A stretch of 64,000 nucleotides of DNA from Microtetraspora sp. NBRC 16547. GTDB taxonomy: Bacteria; Actinomycetota; Actinomycetes; Streptosporangiales; Streptosporangiaceae. The stretch is from NCBI RefSeq assembly GCF_030268965.1, contig NZ_BSSE01000001.1:62001-126000 (forward strand), in the 5' to 3' direction. A model generated the notes under the pieces. It saw nothing but the letters and a program-made list of their open reading frames with translations. It made no database searches and was not told the origin of the DNA. Made by a program: the position numbers and the translations under genes. Positions within the stretch are counted from its first letter, which is position 1. Every line of letters begins with the position of its first letter. Of the stretch, positions 16,604 to 24,221 are shown in pieces.

Positions 16604-17497
16604 TCATATGGTGTCCGGCCCCACGAACGGCGCGCGCAGGTGATCGACCGCGACGCGCGCGGCCGTGCCGATGGCCGCGTCCGCCCTCGGCTGGTTCTGC
16701 GCGGTGCCGATCGACCGGGTGAAGACGGCGATGGCGTAGCGGCCGCCGTCGGGATACTCGATGACGCCCACCTCGTTCCGGATCGTCGGCAGCGTGCCCG
16801 TCTTGCCGCTGACCGCCACGTCGTCGTACGGGAATCCGGACGCGAGCCGGTGCGGCCACACCTGGAGGCCCATCAGGCGGCGTACGGCGGCGCACGAGCC
16901 GGGTCCGGCGGCCTCGTCCCGCCAGATCAGGCCGAGCAGCCGGGTCATGTCCCGACACGTGCTGCGGCTGGTCCGGGCCGGGTCGAGCACGCGCAGCCGG
17001 GCGAGCACGCCGGGGTCCGTGGTCATCTGGGAGAGCTCGGCCATGTCCGCGACGCCCGCGTCCTCCCGCATGGCGGTGAACAACCCGGCGCACGAGTGCT
17101 CAACCCACGTGCGGGACAGGCCGAGGTCCGCGAGCGCGGCGTTGACCTCGGCGAGGCCGACCCGCGCGAGCAGCGTGTCCGCCGACGCGTTGTCGCTCAC
17201 GCTGATCGTGAGGTAGGCGAGGTCCCTGAGCGAGGCCGTGACCTCGTCCAGCATGGCCGAGACGCCGGTGCCGCCCCCGGGGCGCCCCTCAGGGGACACC
17301 GTGACCCGCTCCGCCGGGTCGATCAGCCCGCGCTCCGCCTGCCGGTAGAACGCGACCAGCAGCGGCACCTTGAACACCGAGGCCAGCACGACGGGCTCGT
17401 CCGCGCCCAGGCCGACCTCGCGGCCGGTGTCGATGTCCACCGCGTGCAACCACCCGGTGACCCCCGCCGTACGGAAGATCTGTTCGAGCTGCTTCAT
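16604..17497 (-). CDS. Class A beta-lactamase-like serine hydrolase, leaderless
   Basis: The 297-residue protein has three active-site motifs of penicillin-recognising serine enzymes: S40-V-F-K43, SDN near 115 and KTGT near 246. Two features are odd for a beta-lactamase. It has no signal peptide (the start MKQLEQIFRTAG runs straight into the fold), and I see no E-x-x-L-N omega-loop motif carrying Glu166, needed for deacylation. The ATG at 17497 overlaps the LysR stop by ATGA, so start and coupling are firm. It may be a cytoplasmic esterase or peptidase, or a slow beta-lactam-binding protein. Confidence 0.85.
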   Translation of the reverse strand: MKQLEQIFRTAGVTGWLHAVDIDTGREVGLGADEPVVLASVFKVPLLVAFYRQAERGLIDPAERVTVSPEGRPGGGTGVSAMLDEVTASLRDLAYLTISVSDNASADTLLARVGLAEVNAALADLGLSRTWVEHSCAGLFTAMREDAGVADMAELSQMTTDPGVLARLRVLDPARTSRSTCRDMTRLLGLIWRDEAAGPGSCAAVRRLMGLQVWPHRLASGFPYDDVAVSGKTGTLPTIRNEVGVIEYPDGGRYAIAVFTRSIGTAQNQPRADAAIGTAARVAVDHLRAPFVGPDTI

Positions 17498-18441
17498 GAG
17501 AGGAATCCCGTGGCGGGACGGGGGGCCACCCACGTGCGCGGCGGCGCGCCTTCGTCGGACATCCCCGCATCCTCCCGCAGAACACGGGTCGTCAGGTCGG
17601 CGAACCCGGCCACGTGCCCGGACGGCTCTCCCCGCCAGGCCGTGGAGATGCGCCAGGCCAGCGGGGCGCCGGCCAACGGACGCCAGACGACGCCGGGCAC
17701 GTCCGTCCGGTGGCCGAGCGCGACCGCGGTGCCGGCGAGGACGAGGCCGATCATGAACTGGCCGTGGACGGCGTGTCGGACCTCGGCGGGGACGAAGCCG
17801 TGGCGCCGGCAGCCGGCGAGGGTCTCGTCGTGCAGGCCGGGCTCCAACGCGCGTGGCGGCAGCACGAGCTCGCGCCCCGCCAGGTCGGCCAGGTGCACCG
17901 TCGCCAGGGTCGTGAGCTCGTCCTCCTCGCGCAACAGGACCCCCGGATGCTGGACCAGGATGGGACCGAATCCGAGCCCCGCGGCCGCCACGGGATGCCG
18001 CAGCACGCCGAGGTCCAGCTCGCCGCCCAGCAGCGCGTCCACCTGGTCGGACGTGCCCATCTCGGTGGGCGTCAGCCGTACGTCCGGGTGGCCGGCGCGG
18101 AACCGGGCGATCAGCGCGGCGAGCACCGACGCGCCCAGGTCGGGCGGCACGGCGGCGCGCAGGCTTGCGGTGTCACCGCGCACCGCCCTCGCCATCAGCT
18201 CCCTGATCCGCTCGGTCCTCGCCACGATCTCGCGCGCCTCGGGCAGCAGCAGGCGCCCGGCGTCGGTGAGCCGGACCTGGCGGCTGCTCCGGTCGAACAG
18301 CCGCACGCCGAGCTCGTCCTCCAGCCGCTTCACCCGCTGGCTGAGCGGGGGCTGCGCCATGCCCAGCCGGGCCGCCGCGTTGCCGAAATGCAGTTCTTCG
18401 GCGATCACCACGAAGTACCTCAGGTGCCGTACGAGGTCCAT
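17494..18441 (-). CDS. LysR-family transcriptional regulator
   Basis: The 315-residue protein opens with a LysR helix-turn-helix (MDLVRHLRYFVVIAEELHFG, then AARLGMAQPPLSQRVKRLE), followed by a two-lobed effector domain. The start at 18441 is chosen from the domain boundary; there is no clear Shine-Dalgarno site. Its stop overlaps the start of the serine hydrolase gene by four bases, so both are translated together, and it diverges from a penicillin-binding protein gene. By analogy with AmpR, which controls beta-lactamase in response to muropeptides, it may sense cell wall damage; that is inference. The inverted repeat at 18452-18486 is the likely binding site. Confidence 0.92.
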   Translation of the reverse strand: MDLVRHLRYFVVIAEELHFGNAAARLGMAQPPLSQRVKRLEDELGVRLFDRSSRQVRLTDAGRLLLPEAREIVARTERIRELMARAVRGDTASLRAAVPPDLGASVLAALIARFRAGHPDVRLTPTEMGTSDQVDALLGGELDLGVLRHPVAAAGLGFGPILVQHPGVLLREEDELTTLATVHLADLAGRELVLPPRALEPGLHDETLAGCRRHGFVPAEVRHAVHGQFMIGLVLAGTAVALGHRTDVPGVVWRPLAGAPLAWRISTAWRGEPSGHVAGFADLTTRVLREDAGMSDEGAPPRTWVAPRPATGFLS

Positions 18442-18451
18442 GAGCAGCGAT

Positions 18452-18486
18452 GATATCCAAACATTTATCGCATTGAGTTTGATATC
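18452..18486. promoter_or_regulatory. Near-perfect inverted repeat, probable LysR operator
   Basis: GATATCCAAAC at 18452-18462 is mirrored by GTTTGATATC at 18477-18486, with one base missing in the right arm and a 14-base spacer. It begins 11 bases upstream of the LysR start and lies 63 bases upstream of the divergent PBP start, where a LysR-type regulator would both repress itself and control the other gene. The stretch is much richer in A and T than its surroundings. Confidence 0.65.
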
Positions 18487-18548
18487 CGTATTGGACATGA
18501 ACACCTGGCATCTGCTCCCCTTGCCTGCACGACACGCAAGGGGGAAAA

Positions 18549-20144
18549 GTGCAGGAAACCTCATATAGCGGAATCAACGGAACTAAACGGCGTCGCCGCT
18601 GGCCGCTCGCGACGGCCGCCGTGCTGGTGCCGGTCCTCGCGGCCGGGGGCGCGGTCTGGGTGCTGCGCACCAAAGGATCGCCGGAGGAGACCGCATCGGA
18701 TTTCCTCGCCGCGTGGTCCAGGTCCGACTACGCCGCGATGTGGGCGCTCACCGCCGACCCGCCCGCCGACTTCCAGCGCGTCTACGACCGGTTCCGCGAC
18801 GACCTGAAACTGACGTCAGCCCGGTTCACCGTGCAGGGGAAGGCCACCGGGAGCGGCGACCACGGGGGTGGCACGGTGCGGTTCCGCGCGGCGATCGACG
18901 CCGCGGTGGACTTCTCCTACGACGGCGAGCTGCGCCTCGTGGAGCGCGACCGCGCCTGGCGGGTGGCGTGGACGCCGGCAGCCGTCCATCCCCGGCTCGC
19001 CGGCGGCGCCAGGTTCAGAGTCAGCACCGCGAAACCCGAGCCGGCCCCCATCACCGCGGCCGACGGCACCAGGATCGACGACGGCAGTGCGCCCGGCTCG
19101 GTCCAGCAGCTCGTCGACGCCCTCAAGGAGCAGTACGGCTCCCGCCTCGCGGGCACCCCGGCCACCCGTGTCGAGCTGGTCGGCGCGGACGGGAAGGCCG
19201 ACACGATCGCCGCCGCGGAAAAGTCGGCGGGCGAGGCGCTGACCACCACGATCGACCTTGACGTTCACCGCGCGGGAGCCCAGGCGCTGGAGGACGTGTC
19301 CAAGCCCGCGTCGCTCGTCGCCCTGCGGCCCTCGACCGGGGAGATCCTCGCCGTGGTGAACAAGCCCGGCGGCTTCAACCGCGCGCTGCTCGGCACGTAT
19401 CCGCCCGGATCGACCTTCAAGGTCGTGACCGCCTCGGCGCTCGTGGCCGACGGCATGAGCGCCACGCAGACCGTGAAATGCCCGGCGGAGCAGACGATCG
19501 GCGGCTTCACCTTCCATAATTCGCACTACAAGGACTTCGGCGCGCTCCCGCTGCGGGACGCGTTCGCCCACTCGTGCAACACGACGTTCGGCGACCTGGC
19601 GGTGAACCGGCTCGGCGGGAAGCGGATGAGCGAGGTCGCCGCGGACTTCGGCTTCGGACAGCCGATCCAGCCGGGCGTGCCCGCCGTCCGGGCCCAGTTC
19701 CCCGAGCCGAAGGGCGAGACAGACCTCGCCTCGGCCGCCATCGGGCAGGGCAGGGTGCTGGCCAGCCCGCTCAACATGGCGGCCGTCGCCGCCGCCGTCG
19801 CGGACGGCACCTGGCGCCCGCCGCGGCTCGTCCCCGCCGGCCTCGTCCCTCCTGGCGGCTCCGCACCCCGGAAGCTGGAGCCCGGCGTGGTGGCGGCGCT
19901 GCGCCAGCTCATGCCCGCCGTGGTCACCGAGGGCACCGCGCGGGGCATCGCCTTCCCGTCCGGTACGGCGGGCAAGACCGGAACCGCCGAGTACGGCTCG
20001 GGCAAGGAGCCGCCGACGCACTCGTGGTTCATCGGCTACCGGGGCGACCTGGCGTTCGCCGTCATCGTCGAAGGCGCGGGCATGGGGTCCGCCGTGGCGG
20101 CGCCCGCCGCGGCCCGCTTCCTGAACGGCCTCAGCGCCCGGTGA
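18549..20144 (+). CDS. Penicillin-binding protein, transpeptidase with NTF2-like N-terminal domain
   Basis: The 531-residue protein has a basic N-terminus (KRRRR) and a single membrane anchor at about 18-38, then an NTF2-like (MecA_N) domain at about 45-150, a short dimerisation-like region and a class B transpeptidase domain. The active serine lies in GSTFK near residue 290, SCN in AHSCNTTF near 343, and KTGT near 479. It should cross-link peptidoglycan outside the membrane. MecA_N domains occur in PBP2a-like low-affinity enzymes, so some beta-lactam tolerance is possible. Translation starts at GTG. The gene is divergent from LysR and overlaps the convergent HAD gene by 14 bases. Confidence 0.93.
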   Translation: MQETSYSGINGTKRRRRWPLATAAVLVPVLAAGGAVWVLRTKGSPEETASDFLAAWSRSDYAAMWALTADPPADFQRVYDRFRDDLKLTSARFTVQGKATGSGDHGGGTVRFRAAIDAAVDFSYDGELRLVERDRAWRVAWTPAAVHPRLAGGARFRVSTAKPEPAPITAADGTRIDDGSAPGSVQQLVDALKEQYGSRLAGTPATRVELVGADGKADTIAAAEKSAGEALTTTIDLDVHRAGAQALEDVSKPASLVALRPSTGEILAVVNKPGGFNRALLGTYPPGSTFKVVTASALVADGMSATQTVKCPAEQTIGGFTFHNSHYKDFGALPLRDAFAHSCNTTFGDLAVNRLGGKRMSEVAADFGFGQPIQPGVPAVRAQFPEPKGETDLASAAIGQGRVLASPLNMAAVAAAVADGTWRPPRLVPAGLVPPGGSAPRKLEPGVVAALRQLMPAVVTEGTARGIAFPSGTAGKTGTAEYGSGKEPPTHSWFIGYRGDLAFAVIVEGAGMGSAVAAPAAARFLNGLSAR

Positions 20145-20832
20145 GACGGGCGACGGCCGCCACCACCTCGGACGCGTTGGTCAGGTCGGGCAGGACGATG
20201 TCCGCCCCCGCCTCCCGGAGCTCTGCGGCCGTCGACCGGCCCGACGCGACCGCGATCATCGCCGCGCCGCCGATGCGCGCCGCCTGGACGTCGCGCGCCG
20301 AGTCGCCGATCAGCACGGTGTTCGCCGACGTGAACACCCCGCCGTACCGCGCCTTGGCCCGTCCCTGCGTCACCTGGAGCAGCGTGGCCTTGGGATAGAC
20401 CTCCTCGCCGTACCCCCCGATCTCGAAGTCGATCCTCTTGTCCAGCCCGAACGCCTTGAGCTTGTGGACCGCGTTGCTCCTGATCGTTCCGGTGAGGACG
20501 GACTGGATCACGCCGTCGAGGCGGGACACCGCCTTGAGCGCGTCCTTGGCCCCGGGCATGGCCCGGCCCTCGGAGGCAAGCCGCTTGCGCTTGTCGGCGA
20601 AGGAGACCGCCAGCGCGTCGAGGAACTTCGGCAGGTGGTAGTCCTCCACCACGATGCCGTTGACGGCCAGCGTCTCGAAGACGATCTCGGAGTCGGGGCG
20701 GCCCATCGCCGGAGCCAGCTTCACCAGCGGCCGCCCGGTGACCATGCGGAACGCGTCGGCGTACGCGTCCCTGGTGACGATGGTGACGTCGACCAGGGTG
20801 AGGTCGACGTTCCAGAGAATGAGGCGGTTGAT
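20131..20832 (-). CDS. HAD-like protein with altered nucleophile motif and no standard start codon
   Basis: About 233 residues of HAD-superfamily sequence. Motif I reads LILWNVDLTLVD: the first Asp of the DxD motif, the phosphorylated nucleophile of HAD enzymes, is Asn. Motif II Thr (SVLTGTIRSN), the motif III region (ARYGG) and motif IV (VLIGDSARDV) look intact. No ATG, GTG or TTG precedes motif I in frame. The best site is an ATC at 20832, five bases after GGAGG; a CTG at 20865 overlapping the upstream stop is another choice. The first ATG (20745) would delete motif I. It may be a pseudo-enzyme. Its 3' end overlaps the convergent PBP gene. Confidence 0.7.
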   Translation of the reverse strand: MNRLILWNVDLTLVDVTIVTRDAYADAFRMVTGRPLVKLAPAMGRPDSEIVFETLAVNGIVVEDYHLPKFLDALAVSFADKRKRLASEGRAMPGAKDALKAVSRLDGVIQSVLTGTIRSNAVHKLKAFGLDKRIDFEIGGYGEEVYPKATLLQVTQGRAKARYGGVFTSANTVLIGDSARDVQAARIGGAAMIAVASGRSTAAELREAGADIVLPDLTNASEVVAAVARLTGR

Positions 20833-20861
20833 CGTGGCCTCCGGAGGGGGATCGGGCCGGT

Positions 20862-21494
20862 TCAGATCAGGTCGAGGGCGTTGACCAGCGAGTCGACGAC
20901 GGGGACGCCGATGCTCTGCAGCTCCGCGCGACTCGTCATGCCGCCGGTGTAAAGGATCGCCCGCGCGCCGACATGCTGCGCGGCGTGCGCGTCGTCGACG
21001 CTGTCGCCGATCACCACGACTTTCTCCGGGTCCAGGCCGAGCGCCAGGATGTGCGCGGTCATGTGCTCGGCCTTGGGACCGCCCCCGGCGCTGCGCAGGC
21101 CGTCGACGCGGGCGAAGTGCTGGGCGATGCCGAGCTCGTTCACCTTGGGCACCAGCCGCTCGTGGCCCCACATGGACAGCAGCGACTGCGTCCGCCCCGC
21201 CGCCTCCCAGGACTGGAGGCTGGACAGCGCGCCCTCGGCCAGCTCGCAGGCCAGCATCAGGCGGTGGTAGTGATCGTGGAACCCCTCGTCGAGCCGCTCC
21301 CACTCGCCGTCGTGGAGCGAGCGGCCGAGCATCCGCTCGTACGCGACCCAGATGGGTCGGGTGTAGACCGCGCGGAAGCCGTCCGGGTCGAAGGGGCCGA
21401 TGCCGTACGGCCGGAAGACTTCGTTCGTCGCACCGACCACGGCATCGATGTCGTGGAACAGGGTGCCGTTCCAGTCCCAAACAATGTGTGTCAT
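20862..21494 (-). CDS. HAD-family hydrolase, phosphoglycolate phosphatase-like
   Basis: The 210-residue HAD phosphatase has motif I DWNGTLFHD right after the start (MTHIVWDWNGT), an all-helical cap (about 20-85), motif II Ser in LLSMWGHE and motif IV VVIGDSVDDAHAA. The nucleophile Asp is present, in contrast to the neighbour at 20131. The start ATG 21494 is chosen because it lies directly before motif I. The substrate cannot be read from sequence; small sugar or nucleotide phosphates are typical. Confidence 0.85.
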   Translation of the reverse strand: MTHIVWDWNGTLFHDIDAVVGATNEVFRPYGIGPFDPDGFRAVYTRPIWVAYERMLGRSLHDGEWERLDEGFHDHYHRLMLACELAEGALSSLQSWEAAGRTQSLLSMWGHERLVPKVNELGIAQHFARVDGLRSAGGGPKAEHMTAHILALGLDPEKVVVIGDSVDDAHAAQHVGARAILYTGGMTSRAELQSIGVPVVDSLVNALDLI

Positions 21495-21534
21495 ATCAGG
21501 ATGGATGATATCCACCGACCAGCAAGAACGGCGC

Positions 21535-22062
21535 TCAGGCCAGCAGGTCGGGTATCTCCTGTGTGGCATACCACATCAGCTCGTGGGCCTCGGCGCCGTC
21601 CACGGTGAAGCGGGCGTCGTCGTCCCCGAGATCGGCGGCGGACAGCGCGGCGACGGCCGCCTCGATGTCCGGCGCGGCGGCGGGGTCGTCCACGTGCACC
21701 GAGGCCAGCCGGGTCAGCGGGACCGGCTCCGTCAGCCGCACCCGCGCCCGCTCGTCGAGATCGGCGCTCACGCTGACGGCGGCGTCCGGCACCTCCGCGG
21801 CGACCACGACCCGCCGGGCGGGCCCGCCGGCCTTCTCGGCGCCGTCGGCACCCTCGGCGGCGCGATCCTCCGCGAGCATCCGCAGGGAGGCACGTGCCGC
21901 CTCGGTCATAGCGACGTACTCCAACTCCTCGGTGTCGCCGGAGACGTACCACTCGACCAGCGCGGGAGTCACCGCGAAACCGGTCAGCGGAGCGGGGCCG
22001 AGCTCGCCCGCCGCGACCACGCGGGCCAGCGCGGGAAGCGTGCACGGGAGATAGACGCGCAT
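21535..22062 (-). CDS. DUF6912-type actinobacterial protein
   Basis: A 175-residue soluble protein starting MRVYLPCTLPALARVVAAGE and ending near HELMWYATQEIPDLLA. This pattern is shared by an uncharacterised family restricted to actinobacteria, as far as I recall (DUF6912). It is acidic and alanine-rich with no membrane segment or catalytic motif that I can name. It lies between two HAD hydrolase genes on the same strand and may be co-transcribed. Function unknown. Confidence 0.75.
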   Translation of the reverse strand: MRVYLPCTLPALARVVAAGELGPAPLTGFAVTPALVEWYVSGDTEELEYVAMTEAARASLRMLAEDRAAEGADGAEKAGGPARRVVVAAEVPDAAVSVSADLDERARVRLTEPVPLTRLASVHVDDPAAAPDIEAAVAALSAADLGDDDARFTVDGAEAHELMWYATQEIPDLLA

Positions 22063-22083
22063 TCGAACCTCTCGTCGGTCACG

Positions 22084-22728
22084 TCAGGGGCGCAGCGGCA
22101 GGCCGAACAGGCCTTCGAGCTCGCCGATGGTGGCGGAGGCGTCACGGTGGTGGATGCCGACCAGCCCGAGGGCCCGTGCGGCCGTGATGTTCGCCTCGAT
22201 GTCGTCGATGAACACGCACTCCTCGGGCGGCAGCCCGACCAGGCCGAGCGCATGGTGGAAGATCCGCGCCTCGGGCTTGCGCATGCCGACCTCTCCGGAG
22301 ATGACGATCTCGTCGAAGAGCCCGTCCCAGGTGTGCCGGGGGTAGTCGTTGCCCCAGGAGTTCGACACCAGGCAGGTCCGGATCCCGGACACGCGTGCCA
22401 GGCGCAGCATCTCGTTCATCTCCTCGACGGGCTCGAACCCGAGGAACATCCGGGCGAGCAGCCCCTCGGCCACCGGCGGGACGCCGTCGAGGGTCACCAG
22501 CCTGGCCGCGAGGTCGCGCTCGAAGTCGGGTGTCGAGATCTCACCGCGTTCGAGGGCGTGAATGACGCTCTCGCCGTTCCCGACCTCGTAGGCGTGCAGG
22601 ACCAGCTCGCGCATCACGTCCTGGTAGTGCGTGGCGTCGATCCGATCCCCGGCGATCCAGCCGGCGATCGAGTCGGCGAGGCTCGTGGTGAGCACCCCGC
22701 CCCAGTCGATCAGTACTCCCTTGAGCAC
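22084..22728 (-). CDS. HAD-IA family hydrolase
   Basis: The 214-residue protein has motif I LIDWGGVLTT at the N-terminus, a helical cap, motif II Ser in CLVSNSWGND, the motif III lysine in GMRKPEARIF and motif IV CVFIDDIEANI. This is the HAD-IA (haloacid dehalogenase / phosphatase, epoxide-hydrolase N-terminal-like) pattern. The GTG start at 22728 is fixed by GGGAGG six bases ahead. Substrate unknown. Confidence 0.88.
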   Translation of the reverse strand: MLKGVLIDWGGVLTTSLADSIAGWIAGDRIDATHYQDVMRELVLHAYEVGNGESVIHALERGEISTPDFERDLAARLVTLDGVPPVAEGLLARMFLGFEPVEEMNEMLRLARVSGIRTCLVSNSWGNDYPRHTWDGLFDEIVISGEVGMRKPEARIFHHALGLVGLPPEECVFIDDIEANITAARALGLVGIHHRDASATIGELEGLFGLPLRP

Positions 22729-22767
22729 GGCACCTCCCGTTGGAACCTGCCCCAAAAGGATAGGGCG

Positions 22768-24120
22768 TCAGGCAACGCCCGCCTCCCTGGCGATGCGCCG
22801 GGCGGCGTTCAGATGCGCCGGCGACCGGACCACGCTCGGGTCCGTCGCCACCTTGTCGAACATGCCCCTCTTGGCCTTCAACCGGAGGATCCGGGTGACA
22901 GACGCGTCCAGCCGGGCCGCCGAGATCCGGCCCGACTTCACCGCCGAAAGGACCGCGCCGTACGCCTTCGGCATGTCGGGCGGCATGAGCAGCACGTCCG
23001 CCCCGGCCAAGACGGCGCGAACGGCCACCTCAGCGTCGCCGTACTTCTCCCGCACCCCGGCCATGTTGAGCGCGTCGGTGCTGATGACACCGTCGAAGCC
23101 CAGCTCGTCACGGAGCAGCCCGGTCAGGATCGTCCGGGACAGCGTGGCCGGGTCGCCGGAGGGGTCGAGCTTCGGCATGACGACGTGCGCCGACATGATC
23201 GCGTCGACGCCGTGGGCGATGGCCTCGCGGAACGGCGGCGCGTCGAGCTTGCGCCACTGCGCCTTCGAATGCCCGATCACGGGGAGGCCGGTGTGGCTGT
23301 CCGTCGAGGTGTCGCCGTGCCCGGGGAAGTGCTTGGCCGTGGAGGCGATCCCGGCCGCGTGGAAGCCGTCGACCGCGGCGCCGACCATCGTCGCGACCTT
23401 CTCCGGGTCGGAGCCGAAGGCTCGCGGGCCGATCACCGGGTTGCGCGGGTTGATGTTGACGTCCGCGACCGGCGCGAAGTCCATGGTGATGCCGAGGGCA
23501 CGCAGCTCCGTGCCGGTCAGCCGGGCGGCCGCCCGCGCGTTGGCCGGATCGCCCGTCGAGCCGATGGCCATCGCCCCCGGGAGCTTGGTGACGATCGCGG
23601 CGAGCGGCGAGACGGTGCCGTTCTCCTGGTCCACGCCGATCATCAGCGGGACCTTCCGCGACGCCTCGCGCAGCCCGGTCGTCAGCGCGGCGAGCTGCTT
23701 CGCGTTGGAGACGTTGCCCGCCCAGGGAAAGATGATCACGCCGCCGGGGCGGTATTTCGCGATCGCCTCGGCCGGGGTGCCCACGCCGAACCGCGCGGTG
23801 TTCTCCTGGTGCTCGGAGTCGGCGCGGGAGCCGTAAACCACCGGCATGAAGAGCTGGCCGACCTTCTCCTCCACGGTCATCCGGGCGAGTGTGGCGGCGA
23901 CGTCGCCCCCACTGGCTCCCTTACCGGCCTCCCCTGATGACGGCGACGACGGTTCCGGCGACGGTTCCGGCGGTGACGACGCCGTGCCGCCCTCGCCCGC
24001 CGCGGCCGTGGTCGAGGGAGGGGGACGGGAGGGGGTGGCGCCGGCAAATCCCTCCGCCTCCACGGAGGAGCAGCCCGCCATAACGATCACCAGCAGCCCG
24101 AGGCCCAGTCGTCGCAGCAT
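22768..24120 (-). CDS. Beta-N-acetylhexosaminidase lipoprotein, glycoside hydrolase family 3 (NagZ-like)
   Basis: The 450-residue precursor has a lipoprotein signal ending VMAGC (Cys17) and a Ser/Pro/Glu-rich linker to about residue 75. The GH3 barrel follows, with GVDQENGTVSPL, the KHFPGHGDTSTDSH loop that carries the NagZ-type catalytic His-Asp pair, and the nucleophile Asp in STDALNMAGV. It should release N-acetylglucosamine from chitin or peptidoglycan fragments outside the membrane. The next genes on this strand encode a GlcNAc-type PTS, so the pair would release and import the same sugar. Confidence 0.93.
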   Translation of the reverse strand: MLRRLGLGLLVIVMAGCSSVEAEGFAGATPSRPPPSTTAAAGEGGTASSPPEPSPEPSSPSSGEAGKGASGGDVAATLARMTVEEKVGQLFMPVVYGSRADSEHQENTARFGVGTPAEAIAKYRPGGVIIFPWAGNVSNAKQLAALTTGLREASRKVPLMIGVDQENGTVSPLAAIVTKLPGAMAIGSTGDPANARAAARLTGTELRALGITMDFAPVADVNINPRNPVIGPRAFGSDPEKVATMVGAAVDGFHAAGIASTAKHFPGHGDTSTDSHTGLPVIGHSKAQWRKLDAPPFREAIAHGVDAIMSAHVVMPKLDPSGDPATLSRTILTGLLRDELGFDGVISTDALNMAGVREKYGDAEVAVRAVLAGADVLLMPPDMPKAYGAVLSAVKSGRISAARLDASVTRILRLKAKRGMFDKVATDPSVVRSPAHLNAARRIAREAGVA

Positions 24121-24221
24121 CCCTTCACGGTAGCCGCGACCAGCACCACCTGCCGCACGGTTATCCACAGGATCGATACGTACCACCGGTTACATCGGCC
24201 GGATGAAGAGGTCCGCCCGCC

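Noticed and set aside
14613-17093. A longer acetoacetyl-CoA synthetase starting inside the serine hydrolase gene
   Set aside because: The extra N-terminal 180 codons are antisense-free shadow of the upstream gene and lack any domain; ATG 16541 gives the normal length.
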